Assembly (NCBI RefSeq): GCF_011395035.1
Contig: NZ_CP024768.1
Location: forward strand, 3,259,220-3,323,219
From: Pantoea cypripedii
GTDB taxonomy: Bacteria > Pseudomonadota > Gammaproteobacteria > Enterobacterales > Enterobacteriaceae
Reading direction: 5' to 3'
DNA length: 64,000 bases
In this document: piece by piece, positions 16,201-23,432 of the stretch
How positions within the stretch are numbered: the stretch's first letter is position 1
Layout: every line of letters begins with the position of its first letter
The notes under the pieces: model-generated
The model's input: only the letters and a program-made list of their open reading frames with translations
Databases searched by the model: none
Told to the model about the DNA's origin: nothing
Position numbers and translations under genes: made by a program

Positions 16201-16452
16201 TTAATGAACCTGGCGGAATGCAGAACCGTAACGGCCCAGCGTCTGGCGTTCCTTTACCGGTTCCGGTGGCGCTGCCGGTTCTTTTTCCGGCTGTGGCGGT
16301 GCGGTGATGACCTTTGTGATGCTTTCATTTGTCTTGAAGGTGCAGGAACAGTCCAGGTTAGTGCACTGGTGATAACGCTCTTTCACCTGTTCGGACATGT
16401 AACGGCTCGATTTGGTGTGTGCCGCACTTTTACAGTAGGGACAGTGCATCAT
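16201..16452 (-). CDS. delta: Delta/Ogr late transcription activator
   Basis: The 83-residue protein MMHCPYCKSAAHTKSSRYMS...KERYHQCTNLDCSCTFKTNES has the C-x2-C...C-x4-C zinc motif of P2 Ogr and P4 Delta, which activate late phage promoters through the RNA polymerase alpha subunit and let a satellite and its P2-like helper cross-activate each other. The extra C-terminal proline/glutamate stretch (TAPPQPEKEPAAPPEP) is variable in the family. It overlaps the end of sid by four bases (ATGA), forming a sid-delta operon. Confidence 0.88.
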   Translation of the reverse strand: MMHCPYCKSAAHTKSSRYMSEQVKERYHQCTNLDCSCTFKTNESITKVITAPPQPEKEPAAPPEPVKERQTLGRYGSAFRQVH

Positions 16453-17165
16453 TTCTGGCTGCCCTCCTGCAATGCCGCACGTTGCTGCTGCAATGTTGTT
16501 ACAAACTTCATCCGGTAAATGGCGTTGTTATACAGCTTCATATCAATCCCTGTCAGCGCCGGACGATGCAGGCCGATATTCTCCAGCAGAGGCGCCTCTT
16601 TCAGTACGCTGTCCGGCAGAGCCGCCGCTGCCCGGGTCAGCGCTTCACCGACCAGACCGGCCACGTCCTTAATCCGGTCCCGGTCATCACCGGCAAACGT
16701 CGGGGAAAGTTCTTCACGACGGAGACGCAGCTTAATGGCCCACAGCAGTGACGGACTCACGTTACGCAGGGCTGACTGCCAGTGAGCATCCGAAAATCCG
16801 GTAAACGCCTCGCGATGTGAGTTCACGTACTCTGAAGCGCTGCCGCAGCATTTCAGCATCGCCTCCTGCTTATCCAGCGCCAGCTCTTTGAGCAGCCCGC
16901 CGAACTCATCAGCAAGCTCGCGGCTGGCGATGCGCTGAGAATGTTCGGCGCGCAGCTCGTCAGTGAGATTGCCGCGCAGGTTACGGAAGCGCGTGCGCCA
17001 GTTGCTCTCGGCCTCTTTCCCGGCCTCAATGGCCGCCTGCTGCTCTTTCTCACAGCGGGCGATATCGGCGCAGATGCCGTTATACCGCTTCATTCTTTCC
17101 GTATGTTCAGCGCGGGCTTTCTCAAAGCGCACCAGTGAGGCAGGTTTCTGTTCCGGGGTGGTCAT
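16449..17165 (-). CDS. sid: Sid-like capsid size determination protein
   Basis: The 238-residue, mostly helical charged protein shares with P4 Sid (about 244 residues) the pattern FEKARAEH near the start, WRTRFRNLRGNLTDELRAEH and ASRELADEF. Sid forms an external cage that makes the helper phage build small capsids fitting the satellite genome. Similarity is judged by eye from remembered P4 sequence; position upstream of delta on the same strand supports it. The third gene of the P4 operon, psu, is not present. Confidence 0.72.
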   Translation of the reverse strand: MTTPEQKPASLVRFEKARAEHTERMKRYNGICADIARCEKEQQAAIEAGKEAESNWRTRFRNLRGNLTDELRAEHSQRIASRELADEFGGLLKELALDKQEAMLKCCGSASEYVNSHREAFTGFSDAHWQSALRNVSPSLLWAIKLRLRREELSPTFAGDDRDRIKDVAGLVGEALTRAAAALPDSVLKEAPLLENIGLHRPALTGIDMKLYNNAIYRMKFVTTLQQQRAALQEGSQK

Positions 17166-17310
17166 GGTGGTCTCTCATCGTCTGTAAAGGATGAGGCCAT
17201 TCTGTCGTGTACCACAGGACAGCGCATTTCATTGCTTTCCGCCTGTCGATGAGCAGACAAAGGCAGAGCCGGTGCGGGATGACCTCTTAACAGATTATAT
17301 TTCTTATATA

Positions 17311-17416
17311 ACTGTTCACTGGTATTCACTGAGATAAAAAAGATAATAAATACAGCAAGTAAAGCAGTGAACACTTTAAACTGAAGTCTTCACTGAGTAT
17401 TCACCAGTGTTCACTT
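17311..17416. repeat. Iteron cluster (crr/ori-like)
   Basis: Within AT-rich DNA between divergent sid and vis, TTCAC/GTGAA cores recur about six times: ACTGTTCACT (17311), ATTCACT (17324), CAGTGAACAC (17365), TTCACTGAG (17389), ATTCACCAG (17399), GTGTTCACT (17408). P4 ori and crr contain GGTGAACAGT-type iterons bound by alpha. The remainder of 17166-17674 shows no gene I can support. Confidence 0.6.
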
Positions 17417-17674
17417 CTCAGAAATCCAGCCTTTTTCTGGCGAGCCTTTATTCATTGTTTTTATCTATTAATAATCAAAGAATGATTACTTAAAATAATA
17501 TAAAGAGAACAGGATGCAACTCAGTGCAACACACTGCATTAAATCTCATGAATGGGTATTTTTTGTACTAAGCAGGGCTATTGCCACGCTTAAAAATATC
17601 GACAAAATAGGGGGTTACCTGTAGACACCACCGTAACCGGACAGCTCCGGCCGGACTCATAATGAGGTAACACC

Positions 17675-17932
17675 ATGCACGCAGTTTCATCCGTACCGGC
17701 CCCCGCCGCTCCCGTATTCCGCGATGCCGTTTTCCCGCGCGACCGCTTCATGCGCCTGCCGGAAGTCATCAGCACCTGCGGCCTGTCACGCTCGACCATT
17801 TACGACTTAATCAGCCGGGAGCAGTTCCCGTCGCAGATTTCCCTCGGCGGTAAAAACGTCGCCTGGCTGGCGTCAGAGATTGACAGCTGGATGCAGGCCC
17901 GCATCGCGCAGCGCGCCAGAGGTGCAGCATGA
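17675..17932 (+). CDS. vis: AlpA/Vis-family regulator
   Basis: This 85-residue protein has an AlpA-type winged HTH (FMRLPEVISTCGLSRSTIYDLISREQFPSQISLGGKNVAWLASEIDSWMQARIAQR, residues 25-80). P4 Vis acts as an excisionase and regulator; AlpA of CP4-57 activates excision of that ssrA-linked element. It starts the rightward operon of the satellite with GAGG before the ATG, and its TGA overlaps the next ATG by four bases. Confidence 0.88.
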   Translation: MHAVSSVPAPAAPVFRDAVFPRDRFMRLPEVISTCGLSRSTIYDLISREQFPSQISLGGKNVAWLASEIDSWMQARIAQRARGAA

Positions 17933-18177
17933 TTACGCTGAATTTCGGCACAAAAACCTTTCCCCTCACCCGCGAAGAAGCCGCCTTTGTCGCGGAAAGC
18001 CTGACGGCAGCGGTCAGCGGCAAACCCGCCACGGCCCCGGCTTTTACCGGCGGGATGCACGGCCATATCTCCGTGCTGAGTCAGAAAGCGAAGCCTGAAA
18101 AGCAGAAAGTAAAGAAAGAGGACGGGGAATTCCGATCAAATCCGCCGCAATCCGATCACGTCCTGACCGATTGCTGA
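17929..18177 (+). CDS. Small satellite protein of unknown function
   Basis: An 82-residue frame starts in the ATGA overlap with vis. The N-terminal half (MITLNFGTKTFPLTREEAAFVAESLTAAVSG) looks folded, followed by a lysine-rich and then polar tail without recognisable domain. I do not recognise a characterised homologue. Position directly after vis and the overlap argue that it is translated. Confidence 0.6.
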   Translation: MITLNFGTKTFPLTREEAAFVAESLTAAVSGKPATAPAFTGGMHGHISVLSQKAKPEKQKVKKEDGEFRSNPPQSDHVLTDC

Positions 18178-18266
18178 GGAAAACGCCCCGATGTGTGAAA
18201 AAAGGCTTTTCTCTGGCAAGCGGTCGTTATACAGTTTTTGTGCTGTCGCAAAATCGGCAGCCGGGC

Positions 18267-18512
18267 GTGGAAACCCGTGTAAAACTATGGCGACACCAGA
18301 CGCGCCTTGCGTCTTTTTTTGTGTCTGTGCCTATGCGCACCTCTCATTTACGCTGCGGTTCCTAAACCTCAGTGATATCCGAGTAATGGTGGCTCAGGCG
18401 GGGCAGCCTTCGGGCTGGCCGGTTCCCATAGTTACCGGTATTTCCACCCCCGTCTGGGCTACCACCAGTGAGCGTGGAAACTCCGGTGGTAGCTGTAACC
18501 AGCTAACTATGG
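18267..18512 (+). promoter_or_regulatory. Two target sites for the C4 antisense RNA
   Basis: Sequences complementary to C4 flank it: GTGGAAA (18267-18273) with AACTATGG (18283-18290) upstream, and GTGGAAA (18474-18480), GGTGGTAGC (18485-18493) and AACTATGG (18505-18512) downstream. AACTATGG pairs with the CCATAGTT loop (18426-18433) and GTGGAAA with TTTCCAC (18441-18447). The downstream set overlaps the leader of the Icd-like gene. Confidence 0.7.
18388..18466 (+). ncRNA. C4-type antisense RNA
   Basis: The segment folds as a C4 RNA. The closing helix is GGTGGC...GCTACCACC, extended by GCGGGG with CCCCGT. A small hairpin CAGCC-TTCG-GGCTG (18404-18417) and a hairpin CCGGT-TCCCATAGTT-ACCGG (18419-18438) follow. 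C4 RNAs of phages P1/P7 and the cI RNA of P4 are cut from the leader of their own operon and shut down its expression by pairing with complementary leader sites. This fits immunity control in the satellite. Confidence 0.8.
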
Positions 18513-18523
18513 AGATTGTCCTC

Positions 18524-18718
18524 ATGACAACGGCCCTTACTGCCGCTCACCCTGAATTCACCTTTATTTTTGCCGCCGTGCGCCGCACCGATGCCGCCGC
18601 ACGTCCCTGTATGCTGCGTGCCGTGGCAGGCGATGAGCGCAGCGCCCGCGCCAGCCTCGCCCGCGATTACGTCCTGTCCTTTGCCGGTCGACTGCCGGTC
18701 AGGGCGGTGGCGGCATGA
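18524..18718 (+). CDS. Icd-like cell-division inhibitor family protein
   Basis: The frame is open from 18191, but the upstream part runs through the C4 RNA and its targets. The likely start is ATG 18524 behind GGAG (18511-18514), giving 64 residues beginning MTTALTAAHPEFTFIFAAVRRTDAAARPCMLRAVAGDE. This pattern (FTF-FAAVRRT...LRA, ARASLARDYVLSFAGRLP) is the Ash/Icd-like family common in P4- and P1-type elements, named after P1 Icd, which blocks cell division. Translation control by C4 is expected. It overlaps the next gene by ATGA. Confidence 0.7.
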   Translation: MTTALTAAHPEFTFIFAAVRRTDAAARPCMLRAVAGDERSARASLARDYVLSFAGRLPVRAVAA

Positions 18719-18981
18719 ACACCCTTTCTCAACACCTGAATAACCATGACACCTACCCCATTCCCCACGCTGACTACCTGCGCCTGCTGCACGCGCACAC
18801 GGTCGGCGTGACCGTGCTCGATATGTTCGACTCGGTGAACTGCCTGAGCGCGCGCGGCTGCGTGCCGGACGGCGCGGCGCTGGCCTCGGTCGTCGCCCTG
18901 CTCACCGACCAGCTCGGTAAAGTCGTTGAAACCTGTGAATCCCGCATGTTAGCCACGGAGGCCCGCCATGATGACCGTTAA
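18715..18981 (+). CDS. Small satellite protein of unknown function
   Basis: An 88-residue protein (MNTLSQHLNNHDTYPIPHADYLRLLHAHTVGVTVLDMFD...) with no recognisable catalytic motif. It starts within the stop of the Icd-like gene (ATGA) and overlaps the next start by 14 bases, so it is part of a tightly coupled early operon like the small frames upstream of alpha in P4. GC-rich codon use agrees with its neighbours. Confidence 0.7.
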   Translation: MNTLSQHLNNHDTYPIPHADYLRLLHAHTVGVTVLDMFDSVNCLSARGCVPDGAALASVVALLTDQLGKVVETCESRMLATEARHDDR

Positions 18982-19309
18982 TCACTCCTGCCTGCCCGTT
19001 GAGGTACGCACCGCCGTTTACCGCCGCGCGCTGGCGCAGGGCTATCTGAATGCCTGCAAAAGCCTCGGCATCACCGTGTCCGCCACGCTCGATGAGTTGC
19101 AGATGACCATTGCCCTTGAGCTGGAGGGCTTCTATGTGCGCCGTCACGGCCCCGATGCGGGCATGGAGATGGCCTGCACCATGCTGGGCGATATGGTCGA
19201 GCCTGACCTGCTCACCGCGCCGCCGCGCCTGACGAAGCTCGGCGTCACCATGATGGATGAGCTGTTCCGCAGCCAGCTTGCGGCCGCCTGCCGCACCACG
19301 CTGCACTGA
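18968..19309 (+). CDS. DUF5375-like satellite protein
   Basis: The 113-residue protein (LPVEVRTAVYRRALAQGYLNACKSLGITVSATLDELQMTIALELEGFYVRRHG...) resembles the small protein encoded just before alpha in P4-like elements, annotated as DUF5375; function unknown. Two ATGs (18968, 18971) are possible. It ends 13 bases before the alpha start. Confidence 0.72.
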   Translation: MMTVNHSCLPVEVRTAVYRRALAQGYLNACKSLGITVSATLDELQMTIALELEGFYVRRHGPDAGMEMACTMLGDMVEPDLLTAPPRLTKLGVTMMDELFRSQLAAACRTTLH

Positions 19310-19322
19310 GGAGGACGCGCAC

Positions 19323-21638
19323 ATGAAACATATCGTCTCTGACACCGTAAAGGCGGCCACCGGACTGTGGCCGCAGTTGCTGCCCGCCCTCGGCATCAGC
19401 GTGCACGCCGGGGGGCGGCACGGAGCCTGCCCGGTCTGTGGCGGTAAAGACCGCTTCCGCTTTGACAATCAGGGCGGGCGCGGAACCTGGCTGTGTAACC
19501 AGTGCGGGGCCGGTGACGGCCTGAATCTGGTGGAAAAGGCGCTTGACGTCACTGCTAAAGAGGCCGCCGTGAAGGTGGCCGGGATGCTCGGCAGGCTGCC
19601 GGAATCGGCCCCGGTTATGACTGATGACGCCGCAGACAGAACCCGCGCGCAGGCAGACGCCGCCGCACGGGCGCAGGCGCTTATCGCTGCCGCCGTCAGC
19701 CGCACGGACAACGCCTACCTTTCATCGAAAGGGCTGCACGGCACGCAGTCGCTGACGCTTGCTGATGCGCTGCGCTGTGGCGGCATCCGCTTTGCCGCCG
19801 GGGATGTGCTCATCCCCCTGACCGGTGAAGACGGCACGCCCGTTAACGTGCAACTCATCAGCGCCGCAGGTGACAAGCGCACCCTGCCCGGCGGACAGGT
19901 GAAAGGCACGTACTGGCTGGCTGGTGAGCCGGACGGCAAAACGCTGTGGCTCACAGAGGGTTACGCCACCGGCCTGACCGTGCACCGGCTGACCGGGCAG
20001 GCGGTTTACGTGGCGCTGAGCGCCAACAACCTGCCCGCGCTGGCGAAGCGGCTGCGTGAGTCACATCCTGATGCGATGATGCTGATTGCCGCCGACCATG
20101 ACGACAACGGCACCGGCCAGTTAAAGGCAGAGGAAGCGGCCAGAGCCTGTGGCGGCAAAACCGCCCTGCCGCCGGTGACGGGTGACTGGAACGACGTGTG
20201 GCAGGCGCAGGGCGACATCGCCACCCAGGCGCAGCTCACCGCCTTCTCGCAGCCGCAGCCGCTCAGCCCGTTTGAATCCGTCAGCGAGGCCGACCTGAAG
20301 GCCATGAGCGCCAGCCAGAAGGCGGAGCTGCTGGTCGCCCACTACGGGCAGGCGCTGGCCGTGCCGCCGGTCGGGGAGGAAATCTGCCGCTATGAGAGCG
20401 GCGCATGGCAGGTGATGGAGGCAAAGACGCTGCGCCGGGAAATCGCCGCGCTGTTTCAGAAGGTGCGCGCGCCGTTCTCGGCCGCCGGTATCGGCAGCGT
20501 GCTCGACACGCTCAAGCTGATGGTGCCGCAGATGGGGGAACCGTCCCGCCGCCTGATTGGCTTCCGTAACGGCGTGTTTGATACCGCCACCGGCACGTTC
20601 AGCCCGCACCGCCGTGAGCACTGGCTGCGCACGGTGAACAGCGTGGACTACACCGCGCCGCGTCCGGGTGAAAACCTCGCAGACCACGCCCCGGCATTCT
20701 GGCGCTGGTTGACGCGGGCCGCCGGACACAGTCACGACAAGCAGGAGCGTATCCTCGCGGCGTTATTTATGGTGCTGGCAAACCGCTATGACTGGCAGAT
20801 GTTTCTTGAGGTCACCGGCCCCGGCGGCAGCGGAAAAAGCGTGATGGCCTCCATTGCCACGATGCTGGCCGGAAAAGACAACACCACATCCGCCACCATC
20901 GACACGCTGGAATCCTCACGCGAGCGCGCCAGCGTGGTGGGCTTCTCGCTGATTATCCTGCCTGACCAGGAGAAATGGAGCGGCGACGGCGCGGGCATCA
21001 AGGCGATTACCGGCGGCGATGCGGTGGCAATCGACCCGAAATACCGTGACGCCTACTCGGCACACATCCCGGCGGTGATTCTGGCGGTGAACAACAACCC
21101 GATGCGCTTCAGCGACCGCAGCGGCGGCGTGTCGCGCCGCCGGGTAATCCTGACGTTCCCGGAAGTGATACCGGCAAAGGAGCGTGACCCGCAGTTGCTG
21201 GACAAAATCAGCACCGAGCTGGCCGTTATCGTGCGCCACCTGATGCAGCGCTTCAGTCAGCCGGAGGAGGCCCGCGCGCTGTTACAGGCGCAGCAGACAT
21301 CCGGTGAGGCGCTGGAGATTAAACGCCAGGCTGACCCGCTGGTCGATTTCTGTGCCTACCTGATGCCGATAAGTACCGCGACCGGCCTGTTTATGGGTAA
21401 CGCCAATATCCGACCGCTGAATCCGAAACGCTACCTCTATCATGCCTACCTGTCGTTTATGGAGTCGCGCGGCCATCAGCACCCGCTGAGCCTGACGGCG
21501 TTCGGCCAGGCGGTGCCGCAGACGCTGAAGGAGTATGAGCGCATCCTGCTGAAACGCAGGACGAATAACGGCGTCCAGACCAACCTCACGCTGCATGAGG
21601 ACAGTGAGGCCGACTGGCTGCCCGCGTGCAGTCAGTAA
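19323..21638 (+). CDS. alpha: P4 alpha-type primase/helicase
   Basis: A 771-residue replication protein colinear with P4 alpha (777). It has an N-terminal zinc-binding primase domain (CPVCGGKDRFRFD...LCNQCGAGDGL, residues 36-66), a TOPRIM segment (LTEGYATGLTVH, Glu212; IAADHDDNGTGQ), and a superfamily 3 helicase with Walker A GPGGSGKS (499-506), LPDQEKWSGDGAGIKAITGGD and AVNNNPMRFSDRSGGVSRR, plus a C-terminal origin-binding region. It primes, unwinds and recognises ori/crr iterons for satellite replication. ATG 19323 follows GAGGAGG; the frame is open upstream but without similarity. Confidence 0.95.
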   Translation: MKHIVSDTVKAATGLWPQLLPALGISVHAGGRHGACPVCGGKDRFRFDNQGGRGTWLCNQCGAGDGLNLVEKALDVTAKEAAVKVAGMLGRLPESAPVMTDDAADRTRAQADAAARAQALIAAAVSRTDNAYLSSKGLHGTQSLTLADALRCGGIRFAAGDVLIPLTGEDGTPVNVQLISAAGDKRTLPGGQVKGTYWLAGEPDGKTLWLTEGYATGLTVHRLTGQAVYVALSANNLPALAKRLRESHPDAMMLIAADHDDNGTGQLKAEEAARACGGKTALPPVTGDWNDVWQAQGDIATQAQLTAFSQPQPLSPFESVSEADLKAMSASQKAELLVAHYGQALAVPPVGEEICRYESGAWQVMEAKTLRREIAALFQKVRAPFSAAGIGSVLDTLKLMVPQMGEPSRRLIGFRNGVFDTATGTFSPHRREHWLRTVNSVDYTAPRPGENLADHAPAFWRWLTRAAGHSHDKQERILAALFMVLANRYDWQMFLEVTGPGGSGKSVMASIATMLAGKDNTTSATIDTLESSRERASVVGFSLIILPDQEKWSGDGAGIKAITGGDAVAIDPKYRDAYSAHIPAVILAVNNNPMRFSDRSGGVSRRRVILTFPEVIPAKERDPQLLDKISTELAVIVRHLMQRFSQPEEARALLQAQQTSGEALEIKRQADPLVDFCAYLMPISTATGLFMGNANIRPLNPKRYLYHAYLSFMESRGHQHPLSLTAFGQAVPQTLKEYERILLKRRTNNGVQTNLTLHEDSEADWLPACSQ

Positions 21639-21653
21639 CCCCCGCAGCAAACG

Positions 21654-21676
21654 AACCGGCTCAGGCCGGTTTTTTT
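21654..21676 (+). terminator. alpha operon terminator
   Basis: AACCGGC-TCAG-GCCGGTT followed by T residues, 16 bases after the alpha stop. Confidence 0.85.
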
Positions 21677-21777
21677 ACGTTTCAGCCCGGAGTGATCACT
21701 CCATATGAACACAAGTGTACACGCAGCCCTTAACCCCTCACTGCATAACCAACTGATTTAAAATGATTAAAATCAAA

Positions 21778-21796
21778 AGTGAACAGTGTGAACACT
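21778..21796. repeat. Iterons downstream of alpha (ori-like)
   Basis: AGTGAACAGTGTGAACACT holds two overlapping GTGAACA units; ATGAACACAAG at 21704-21714 is a weaker one. About 4.4 kb from the cluster at 17.3 kb, which resembles the ori/crr separation in P4. Confidence 0.5.
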
Positions 21797-21892
21797 TTTT
21801 ACTAAAATCATTTCTGGCTCTGAAATGATTGGTCATGTCAGAAAAAAGGTTAGAATCGACCTGTTTATCTTTTAAACACATGAGGTTGCATT

Positions 21893-22714
21893 ATGGATGA
21901 TGGCATAAAGATCGCGATGTCCCCTGTTCAGCTTGCTGCCGCGCTCTCTGATAAGACAGTGACAGAGGCGGAAACGATGAGTAACCGCCTTCTCGGAGGG
22001 CTGGGGCTTGTCATGGGTTCACTTGAGCTGGCAGGCGCCACCGCTCTGTGTATCGCACCTGAACCTACCGGATTAACAAAAGCAGGATGTGTAGTTGTCG
22101 GCGCACACAGTCTCGATAGCATTCACGCTGCTGCAAACCAGCTCATTGTGGGCAGAGACACCCGCACGGCAACTTACGAGGCAGCAACAGCAATTGCCAA
22201 ATCCTTTGGAGCAGATGACGATACGGCGATGAAAATCGGCCTGACTGTCGATATCGCTGTTCCATTAGGATTTGCACTTGGCATCGGCGCAAGCCGGGTA
22301 GCAGCAGTAAGGGCTGGCCGCATCAAACTCAGTGAGCATGAGTCAATGACGGGTTTTAAACCCGGCGGGCACACGCTTTCCACACATGTTGGCAAAAGCG
22401 ATGCAGAGCTATTGGCCCGCTTTGAAGCAAATAAACGTTTGCAGTATTCCACCACCTTTACCAACGTGCAGGTAGCAGAAGAAGCCATATCGAGAGCGCT
22501 CTTTGCTAACCGGGGCGTTATAAAATCCGTTCTTGGCGGAGGCAGGCAGGGAGCTAGGCTGACTATTCGCTATGCATTTGGCAAAGCGATTGGCTACGGT
22601 TTCCAGCGCGGGAGTAACCAGCGGATAGTCATGACAAATGTGAGAATTGTTATTGAGTTTCAGCATTATAACGGCAAACCCTATTACATTCTCACAGCGT
22701 TCCCAGCTCTATAG
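21893..22714 (+). CDS. RNase A-like toxin with hydrophobic N-terminus
   Basis: This 273-residue protein has two parts. Residues 1-145 are Gly/Ala-rich and hydrophobic (RLLGGLGLVMGSLELAGATALCI, KIGLTVDIAVPLGFALGIGAS), possibly membrane-active or for export. Residues 158-273 match the bacterial CdiA-CT RNase A-like domain: GGHTLSTHVGKSDAELLAR with His160 and His165, STTFTNVQVAEEAISRAL, then the C-terminal YYILTAFP. Such domains are tRNA-cleaving toxins of polymorphic secretion systems. No signal peptide or Rhs, VgrG or CdiA part is present. It is followed after seven bases by an immunity-like gene. GAGG precedes the ATG. The N-terminal role is unknown. Confidence 0.78.
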   Translation: MDDGIKIAMSPVQLAAALSDKTVTEAETMSNRLLGGLGLVMGSLELAGATALCIAPEPTGLTKAGCVVVGAHSLDSIHAAANQLIVGRDTRTATYEAATAIAKSFGADDDTAMKIGLTVDIAVPLGFALGIGASRVAAVRAGRIKLSEHESMTGFKPGGHTLSTHVGKSDAELLARFEANKRLQYSTTFTNVQVAEEAISRALFANRGVIKSVLGGGRQGARLTIRYAFGKAIGYGFQRGSNQRIVMTNVRIVIEFQHYNGKPYYILTAFPAL

Positions 22715-22721
22715 GTACAAA

Positions 22722-23018
22722 ATGCAAAACTTCCACTTTCTTGACCAACTGATTTTCGGTTATTTCAACCAGGACGCCGACATCATCAATGATGGCGAGG
22801 ATACGATTGAAGGCATAGTACGGCTGTTCAAAAAGTCAGCACCAGACTGGATGCTCAAAGATCTCGTCGAAGAAGTTGATGATTTTATCTCCGCCTATGG
22901 TGACGGTGTCGAAGAGGAGTTCAGGAAACGATATGGGTTTGATTTTTCGCCTGAACTTTGGGAAACCACTGCTCATGAATTCCTGATGACAGTACGTCAG
23001 ATCTCGTCAGAGAAATAA
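22722..23018 (+). CDS. CdiI-type immunity protein
   Basis: The 98-residue acidic protein starts MQNFHFLDQLIFGYFNQDADIINDGEDTIEGIVRLF and continues DLVEEVDDFISAYGDGVEEEFRKRYGFDF. The pattern L..L..GYF.QD.D.......I..F fits the contact-dependent growth inhibition immunity family (CdiI_2), found next to RNase A-like toxin domains. It likely binds and neutralises the upstream toxin in the cytoplasm. Start chosen at ATG 22722, seven bases after the toxin stop; upstream in-frame sequence overlaps the toxin. Confidence 0.78.
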   Translation: MQNFHFLDQLIFGYFNQDADIINDGEDTIEGIVRLFKKSAPDWMLKDLVEEVDDFISAYGDGVEEEFRKRYGFDFSPELWETTAHEFLMTVRQISSEK

Positions 23019-23052
23019 GGTTTCCGGGAGTACATTTCCTGATGAGAAAAAA

Positions 23053-23077
23053 TAATTGGTACACGTTTAGGTACACG
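23053..23077. repeat. Right arm-type integrase sites
   Basis: TAATTGGTACACG (23053-23065) and TTTAGGTACACG (23066-23077) repeat the motif found upstream of int, marking the right arm of the element about 70 bases from the core. Confidence 0.7.
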
Positions 23078-23138
23078 AAAGAAACCTGAATTAGAGAAAA
23101 ATCATTAAAAACAATAACTTGCTATAGTTATTCAGACT

Positions 23139-23230
23139 CCGCCAGCCCACCAAAATTCTCCATCGATGACACCAGAGTCATCCGATGAAGTCCTAAGAGC
23201 CCGCACGGCGCAAGCCTTGCGGCCTTTTTT
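23139..23230 (+). repeat. Right attachment site with degenerate ssrA 3' end
   Basis: CCGCCAGC-CCACCAAAATTCT (core 23147-23159) repeats the 3' end of ssrA with one base missing. The following 70 bases resemble the ssrA terminator region (GAAGTCCT, AGCCCGCACGGC, CAAGCC, then T-run) with several differences. A further CCCACCAAAA occurs at 23322-23331. The rest of 23019-23432 holds no gene I can support. Confidence 0.7.
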
Positions 23231-23432
23231 GTGTTTGTAATTCCTGCTGGTATCAGTAGCTGGTACGGAATAGCAAATTTACTGGCAAAAACGCCTGGAA
23301 TCGCCAGTAAAATATTCAAAACCCACCAAAACACGATGATTCATTTACAGTTTATTCCTAAAGCCAGATGTTACTGAGCGTGCCATTGTTAACTACAGTC
23401 AGAACATTAATGACTTTGATGAGGGAATATTC

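Noticed and set aside
17203..17221. TGTC-N11-GACA dyad upstream of sid as a Delta/Ogr binding site
   Set aside because: The expected site is TGT-N12-ACA centred near -55; here the spacing is 13 and the transcription start would fall inside sid.
18171..18365. Second small forward frame overlapping the Icd leader
   Set aside because: No ribosome site or recognisable similarity; it overlaps C4 target sequence.
18191..18523. Long N-terminal extension of the Icd-like protein
   Set aside because: The stretch is occupied by the C4 RNA and both target sets, and the ribosome site and family similarity support the later ATG 18524.
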